Assembly: GCF_018742245.1 (NCBI RefSeq)
Contig: NZ_CP036132.1
Location: forward strand, 1,979,001-2,043,000
Source of the DNA: Bacillus mycoides
Lineage (GTDB): Bacteria; Bacillota; Bacilli; Bacillales; Bacillaceae_G
DNA: 64,000 bases
Direction: 5' to 3'
The notes under the pieces are model-generated. The model was not told the origin of the DNA. It made no database searches and saw only the letters and a program-made list of their open reading frames with translations. Numbering within the stretch: the first letter of the stretch is position 1; the number at the start of each line of letters is the position of its first letter. Of this stretch, positions 59,641-64,000 are shown one piece after another. A program made the position numbers and the translations under genes.

Positions 59641-60272
59641 TTTGAAGTGAATTTTTCATTAGAGCGTTGCTCAATATAAAAAGCTCCTTTTTCAATAGCT
59701 GTCTCAATATAACCAACGATTTGATCAAATGAAAACACTTGTAAGTTTTCGTGCAAGTGTTGCTCAGGGTATAGCATATCTTCAAAAATATATTGCCGAA
59801 AAGCTAAAACATTCTCTCTAGAAATCTCCTTGATATTCACAATGTTAGCCTCTTGATTAAGTAGGGCGAAGAGCTGTTGTTCTTTATCGTAATGATGCAA
59901 CAATTGTGCGTTCAATAATTTAAAATCGTTATAGTACATAGGCACGATAGTTTCGTCGTTCTCAATTCTGTTTTTTAGCCAAGGTAGAAAAAATCCACTT
60001 AGCCAATTATCATCGGCAATGAGGTGGGTATAATAACCTAAAATATAAGAGGAATCCATATGATCTTCATATTTATGAATAAATGAATCATAATCTATTC
60101 TTCTCGTATAGTTTTTCGTTGTACCAGCGTAAAAATGTGAAGTTCCTTTTTCTTCTTTTGAATGAACAGCATCAGGAGCCACACCACCAAGTAAGAAAGA
60201 GGTTTTATCTTGAATAGAAAGTTTCTCAGCAATACCGTTAGCGATAATGATATGCATAATTCGTGATCCCAT
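59634..60272 (-). CDS. Zinc-dependent phospholipase C-like hydrolase
   Basis: The start is ATG 60272 (MGSRIMHIIIANGIAE), after GAGGTGTTATTC. The 212-aa protein has the zinc-dependent PLC-like pattern: an N-terminal His in SRIMHIIIAN, GGVAPDAVHS (about 29-38), SHFYAG, and a GYYTHLIADDNW helix with His and Asp ligands (about 80-91). It is soluble, without signal peptide, so it is not the secreted PlcB. Substrate is unknown. It lies 30 bp after the oxidoreductase gene on the same strand. Confidence 0.78.
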   Translation of the reverse strand: MGSRIMHIIIANGIAEKLSIQDKTSFLLGGVAPDAVHSKEEKGTSHFYAGTTKNYTRRIDYDSFIHKYEDHMDSSYILGYYTHLIADDNWLSGFFLPWLKNRIENDETIVPMYYNDFKLLNAQLLHHYDKEQQLFALLNQEANIVNIKEISRENVLAFRQYIFEDMLYPEQHLHENLQVFSFDQIVGYIETAIEKGAFYIEQRSNEKFTSNI

Positions 60273-60301
60273 GAATAACACCTCTATTTCATGTATTCAT
60301 T

Positions 60302-61288
60302 TTAGGGAGCTGTTTGAACGTGTAGTATTACTTTCCCTGTACTTTGTCTACTTTCGACCAATTCATGTGCTTTCCCTGCATCTTGAAGAGGAAAAGATTT
60401 CGTAGTTTTAATTTGTAAACTTCCATCGCGTAAATAACGGAAAACTTGATTCGCAGTTTCTTGAAGCAATTCAGGACGTTTTTTTCGTGTAGTGCCAAAG
60501 CTGAAGCCGAGTATAGAACGGCAACTTGCGTGTAAATCTTTCGTTTGAAAACTACCAACTTCTCCGCTAGCATTGCCGAAATGGACGAGACGACCGTAAT
60601 AAGCAAGGCAGTCTAAACTTCTTTCGGACACAGTACCAGAAATAGAATCTAAAACAATATTAACGCCTTCTCCGTTTGTAAGCTGATCTACCCTCTCTAC
60701 AAAATCTTCATCTTGATGACAAATAACATAATCAGCGCCAGCATCTAAAGCAATTTTTCTTTTTGCTTCACTTCCGACAGTCCCGATTACTTTTTTAGCC
60801 CCTAATAATTTTGCGAGTTGAATCGCAGTAGTACCAATTCCTCCAGCAGCGGCATGAATTAGAACAGATTCACCTTGCTGAAGTCTTGCAACATTTGCAA
60901 GTAAATTGTAGCTTGTAAAAGATACGATAGGGCAGGCAGCTGCAGTTCGGAAATCAACTTCATCAGGTAATACAAAAGTAAGATTTTCGTTCGCGACAAC
61001 ATAATCAGCGTAAGAGCCATTTTGAGGAAAAGTAATGACACGCTGGCCAGGATAAATATTTTTCACATGAGAACCTACGTGTTCTACAATACCAGCTGCA
61101 TCTATCCCTGGAATAAAAGGTAAGGTTTTGTTTCCTTTTTTGCCATAACGTGATTTAATATCGGCGAAATTAACACTAGTAGCAACAACGCGAATTAAAA
61201 CTTGATTATCTGAAATTGTAGGAATATCCATGTCCGTATATTTCAACACTTCAGGACCACCGAATGAAGTTACAACGATAGCTTTCAT
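60302..61288 (-). CDS. Quinone oxidoreductase-like zinc-independent dehydrogenase (MDR superfamily)
   Basis: The start is ATG 61288 (MKAIVVTSFGGPEVLKY), after AGGAGGATGTAT. The 328-aa protein has the QOR signature region (ATSVNFADIKSRYGKKG), NADP-binding LIHAAAGGIGTTAIQLAKLLG (about 141-161), and a C-terminal SRQSTGKVILHV. Catalytic zinc ligands are absent, as in QOR-type members. It should reduce quinones or enones using NADPH. It probably shares a transcript with the downstream PLC-like gene. Confidence 0.87.
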   Translation of the reverse strand: MKAIVVTSFGGPEVLKYTDMDIPTISDNQVLIRVVATSVNFADIKSRYGKKGNKTLPFIPGIDAAGIVEHVGSHVKNIYPGQRVITFPQNGSYADYVVANENLTFVLPDEVDFRTAAACPIVSFTSYNLLANVARLQQGESVLIHAAAGGIGTTAIQLAKLLGAKKVIGTVGSEAKRKIALDAGADYVICHQDEDFVERVDQLTNGEGVNIVLDSISGTVSERSLDCLAYYGRLVHFGNASGEVGSFQTKDLHASCRSILGFSFGTTRKKRPELLQETANQVFRYLRDGSLQIKTTKSFPLQDAGKAHELVESRQSTGKVILHVQTAP

Positions 61289-61494
61289 ATACATCCTCCT
61301 AAATTTGAATATATATATTATTTTAAATCTTCATTAGGAATTGGAAAATTATATAATTGTTATGCAGGGTTATAAGTGAAGCTTATGAAGCCATTGCATC
61401 CTTATATTAATTTATTTGAAAAATCTTTGAAAGAAATCGAACGAAATATCGTTTGCTTGCCAATATATAGTGTAGGACAAAGGAGGGATGGTAT

Positions 61495-62073
61495 ATGAAG
61501 GATGAAACAGTATACACAGAACTAATCCAATTAACTTTATCAGGAAATAAAGAAGCGTATAGTGAGTTGTATGATAAAACGATTCAAGAAGTATATAAGA
61601 CAGCACATTTTTTAATAGAGGATAAAGCAGATATAGATGATGTCGTTCAGGAAATATACATACAGCTATATGAATCGCTTCGTAAATATGATAGTGAGAA
61701 GCCATTTCGTCCATGGTTAATTGGACTTGCGATTAAACAAATTCATTCTTATAGAAGAAAGAGGTGGATGCGACTGCGAATTGTAAAAAAAGCAGAAGAG
61801 CAAAGAAAACCAGTACAAATTGATTTTTCTAGCGATGTTGTAAGTAAAATATCAAACCAAAAATTAATTGAACTCATTCATAAATTACCATATAAATTGA
61901 AACAAGTTATTATCTTAAGATACTTACATGATTACTCACAAGAAGAAGTAGCACATATATTACATACTCCAATCGGTACCGTGAAGTCCAGAATTCATGC
62001 AGCACTAAAGAAACTACGTCAAAAAGAGCAAGTAGAAGAAATCTTTTTAGGAGAGGTAGGGAATGTGAAATGA
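61495..62073 (+). CDS. ECF-type RNA polymerase sigma factor
   Basis: The 192-aa protein has region 2 (about 20-90: DVVQEIYIQLYESLRKYD and FRPWLIGLAIKQIHSYRRKRW) and region 4 (about 120-178: LPYKLKQVIILRYLHDYSQE and IGTVKSRIHAALKKLR). It should direct RNA polymerase to a small regulon in response to an envelope signal. The ATG follows AAAGGAGGGATGGTAT. The next gene overlaps its end by 4 bp and encodes a DUF3600-type membrane protein, a candidate anti-sigma factor. Possible autoregulation: GAACG lies at 61439. Confidence 0.9.
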   Translation: MKDETVYTELIQLTLSGNKEAYSELYDKTIQEVYKTAHFLIEDKADIDDVVQEIYIQLYESLRKYDSEKPFRPWLIGLAIKQIHSYRRKRWMRLRIVKKAEEQRKPVQIDFSSDVVSKISNQKLIELIHKLPYKLKQVIILRYLHDYSQEEVAHILHTPIGTVKSRIHAALKKLRQKEQVEEIFLGEVGNVK

Positions 62074-62750
62074 GTTTAGATTGTAGAGTTAGGGAATCAA
62101 TACAAGAAGAAGCGAAAGGGATTATAGCCCCGCCAGAGTTAAAAGAAAAAGTAATCGTTCAAATTAAAATGAAGCGCGGTGGAAGTAAAAGGAAGAAGCG
62201 CCTTATCGCAGGAGTGCTTGCAGCCGCATTTTTAATTCCGACAACTGGTTTTGCTTATCAATCTATTATGGCAGATGGTATATACGGGTCGTTTGAAAAT
62301 TTAAAGAAGCATGCCGGAGCTATAACATTAGAAGGATACATGCGTTTTAATGCAAAGTTATCTCAAGCGAAAGATGAAATGGGTGCAAAAGAATATGAAG
62401 AGTTTACAAAAGAACTAAAGAAATTAACGAATGCAAAGCTTGAGTACGGGGATTCGAATGGTAATATTGATTATGATCAATTATCGCCAGCTAAAAAAGT
62501 GGAATTGAAAAAGGTAGAAATGGAGCTTCAGCCGTATTTTGATAAATTAAACGGCCATAAATCTAGTAAAGAAGTATTAACTCCTGAAGAGTATGAACAA
62601 TATATGGAAGCATTAATGGCATATCAAACCGTATTAGTAAAAACGAAATCGAGTGGCGGAATAACAGCAGACGAAGTACCTGAGGCGTACAAAGAAAAAT
62701 TTATTAAAGCGGAGCAGTTTATGGAATATGTAGATGAAAAGGTGAGATAA
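62070..62750 (+). CDS. DUF3600-type anti-sigma / ECF negative effector
   Basis: This 226-aa protein has a cytosolic N-terminal segment (about 1-45), one membrane helix (about 47-66) and an extracytoplasmic helical domain (about 70-226: GSFENLKKHAGAITLEGYMR). The domain matches the DUF3600 type, reported for B. anthracis ECF sigma-factor negative effectors. The start overlaps the sigma gene stop by 4 bp, indicating coupled, stoichiometric expression. It probably holds the sigma factor until an envelope signal arrives. Confidence 0.82.
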   Translation: MSLDCRVRESIQEEAKGIIAPPELKEKVIVQIKMKRGGSKRKKRLIAGVLAAAFLIPTTGFAYQSIMADGIYGSFENLKKHAGAITLEGYMRFNAKLSQAKDEMGAKEYEEFTKELKKLTNAKLEYGDSNGNIDYDQLSPAKKVELKKVEMELQPYFDKLNGHKSSKEVLTPEEYEQYMEALMAYQTVLVKTKSSGGITADEVPEAYKEKFIKAEQFMEYVDEKVR

Positions 62751-62753
62751 ATA

Positions 62754-62784
62754 AAAAGCTCATAGCTTTAGCTTTGAGCTTTTC
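62754..62784 (+). terminator. Intrinsic terminator after the sigma / DUF3600 operon
   Basis: AAAAGCTCA pairs with TGAGCTTTT around an internal TAGCTTTAGCTT loop; T residues follow. Confidence 0.75.
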
Positions 62785-62857
62785 TTATTGAAATGTAAAT
62801 ATATTAACCACTTATTCCTTTTGCTATCAATAGGAAATATACAACAAAATAGAGTGT

Positions 62858-63292
62858 TTAATTATATTTTTTCATGTTTGCATTGTCTTTTTGTATAAAA
62901 CAATCTAAAAACGAGTAACCAGCTATTAAACTAATAATAGTAACAAAAGTTGTATTTATAAGAATAATATTAGTTAAATAAGGTAGGTATCCACCAACTG
63001 GTGAAAAGAGTAGAGCTGGAGAAAAGGAAATGATTAGTGTAGGCAACGTAATAGCGATAAATTTATCCAGCTGAAAGTTCCAATTTTGTTTACTCGTTTC
63101 GTGATTAATGGATTGTAGGAATCGTAATAAAATGCCGACTAAAAGAGGGAAGAGTGTAAAGTAGAATAACCTTGGATAAACGTTAAAGTTCACTTGCGCG
63201 TCTGTATCTAAATAAAATTGAATTTTAACACCTACAACTAATAATAAGATGATAAATAATGTAAAGCAGAGGTATAGTATCACTTTTTGCAT
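62858..63292 (-). CDS. Hypothetical membrane protein with four helices
   Basis: The start is ATG 63292 (MQKVILYLCF), preceded by AAGGATGGTGG; the frame extends twelve codons further without a site. The 144-aa product has four membrane helices (about 5-25, 38-57, 78-96, 103-128) and ends in a charged tail. No family is recognised. It is downstream of the MBL-fold gene on the same strand, separated by a hairpin. Confidence 0.65.
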   Translation of the reverse strand: MQKVILYLCFTLFIILLLVVGVKIQFYLDTDAQVNFNVYPRLFYFTLFPLLVGILLRFLQSINHETSKQNWNFQLDKFIAITLPTLIISFSPALLFSPVGGYLPYLTNIILINTTFVTIISLIAGYSFLDCFIQKDNANMKKYN

Positions 63293-63332
63293 TCCATTCC
63301 ACCATCCTTTATTAAAAAATATATTCAAGGAG

Positions 63333-63370
63333 CGAAGATATATACGATAATGGCGTTGTATATATCTTCG
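63333..63370. terminator. Terminator-like hairpin between MBL-fold and membrane protein genes
   Basis: A perfect 13-bp inverted repeat (CGAAGATATATAC / GTATATATCTTCG, 12-nt loop) lies 8 bp past the MBL gene stop. The plus-strand side has a TTTTCT tract; on the minus strand, the direction of both genes, the T-tract is weak. Confidence 0.65.
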
Positions 63371-63377
63371 TTTTCTA

Positions 63378-64000
63378 TTAGTTAATTGTGGATTTTGTTT
63401 GCTTCGTTAAGTAATCAATAATTCCCATCGCGCTAATTTCTAAATCAAGATATAAAATATTATAAACAGAATGATTTGATGGAATGTTTAGCTTTGTAAG
63501 ATGAGTAGAGACTTTCTCCATTAGTAAAGATTGTAATGCCTTAGTAGCCTCATCAAAATTAGTATGTTTTTGAAAAACTTCATTTCCAGTATTAACGAAA
63601 ATAGGTAACCAATGTTCAAGTTGGCTATATACTTCTGTAACATTGGCAGATGCGCCGTAATGACCGAAATAAATAGTATCTACATTCATACTTTGAATGT
63701 GATTTTTAGAGGCAATCATCGCATCTGGCTGGAATTGTGAAGGGGACGTTGATGGTAGATATAATTCTACACCAAGATCAGCTAGTTCCCTATAATAAAT
63801 TCCAATCGTATCACCAGTGAAAATGCCGTTTGTTTTTGAATCGTGAATGCTAATATGGTGTTTCGCATGTCCCGGTGTATCATAAAATGTAAGTGTACGG
63901 TCTTCTGCAATTTTTAATGTATCACCATTTTGTACAATGTGAACACGTTCTTCTTCAATTGGAAGAATTGGATCAAAAAGTTTATCAAAATCTTCTTTGT
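63378..64000 (-). CDS. MBL-fold metallo-hydrolase, 5' end beyond window
   Basis: The minus-strand frame runs without a stop from the window end to 63378, so about 207 C-terminal codons are present and the start is missing. Visible MBL-fold features are YDTPGHAKHHISIH (His ligand), IFTGDTIGIYY (bridging Asp) and TIYFGHYGA (final His). The first HxHxDH motif would lie upstream of the window. It should be a zinc- or iron-dependent hydrolase of unknown substrate; it resembles the glyoxalase II-like general group. Confidence 0.85.
   Translation of the reverse strand, partial: KEDFDKLFDPILPIEEERVHIVQNGDTLKIAEDRTLTFYDTPGHAKHHISIHDSKTNGIFTGDTIGIYYRELADLGVELYLPSTSPSQFQPDAMIASKNHIQSMNVDTIYFGHYGASANVTEVYSQLEHWLPIFVNTGNEVFQKHTNFDEATKALQSLLMEKVSTHLTKLNIPSNHSVYNILYLDLEISAMGIIDYLTKQTKSTIN

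Noticed and set aside
1..64000. Search for tRNA, rRNA, CRISPR arrays, transposases, prophage genes or T-box/riboswitch cores
   Set aside because: None was recognisable by eye; faint or highly diverged elements could be missed.

Overview
The window is chromosomal DNA of a low-GC, spore-forming Firmicute, almost certainly a member of the Bacillus cereus group. The evidence is AT-rich sequence with strong AGGAGG-type ribosome sites, sporulation genes (two spoIIP paralogs, a ytfJ/gerW-type gene), two copies of a ~150-bp repeat resembling the B. cereus-group element bcr1, many GNAT acetyltransferases, CodY-like boxes, and a type VII secretion locus in the esxA-esaA-essA-esaB-essB-essC order. Assignments rest on reading the sequence and on family knowledge; no database search was possible.

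Layout. 1-11.8 kb is core and metabolic: a truncated CNNM/CorC-type membrane protein, a permease-like protein, a CBS/ACT protein of the c-di-AMP-binding CbpA type, brnQ, csaA, a DinB-like protein, a first spoIIP, a GNAT, a D,D-carboxypeptidase, a Nudix hydrolase and an amidase. 12-23 kb: NfeD + SPFH pair, a second spoIIP, phosphatases, alanine racemase, a GNAT/phosphotransferase pair, a YitT-family protein and a MocR-type regulator divergent from a GNAT. 23-27 kb: a PPP-like phosphatase and a compact five-gene operon (GNAT, 2H phosphoesterase, GNAT, cupin, GNAT).

27-40 kb is a complete type VII secretion (ESX/T7SSb) locus followed directly by an LXG effector cassette: two small helical partner proteins (DUF5082 and DUF5344 types) and a 502-aa LXG protein whose C-terminus is rich in glycine, alanine and hydrophobic residues. 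40-50.6 kb is the most unusual part. It holds nine full-length, ~260-aa, six-transmembrane paralogs, two intact DUF5085-type genes and one DUF5085 pseudogene, two related small membrane proteins and a small lipoprotein. The paralogs combine a conserved body with four kinds of charged C-terminal tail, and two displaced tail remnants lie just downstream of genes carrying another tail. I infer an expanded, recombining immunity array for a membrane-acting T7SS toxin.

51-64 kb returns to core genes: GNAT, YtfJ/GerW-type protein, small hypotheticals, a second bcr1-like repeat, a methyltransferase, fhs, a DEAD-box helicase, a VOC protein, a zinc-dependent phospholipase C-like protein, a quinone oxidoreductase, an ECF sigma factor with its DUF3600-type partner, a membrane protein, and an MBL-fold hydrolase cut by the window end. 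Most units end in clear intrinsic terminators. No tRNA, rRNA, CRISPR array, transposase or prophage was seen.
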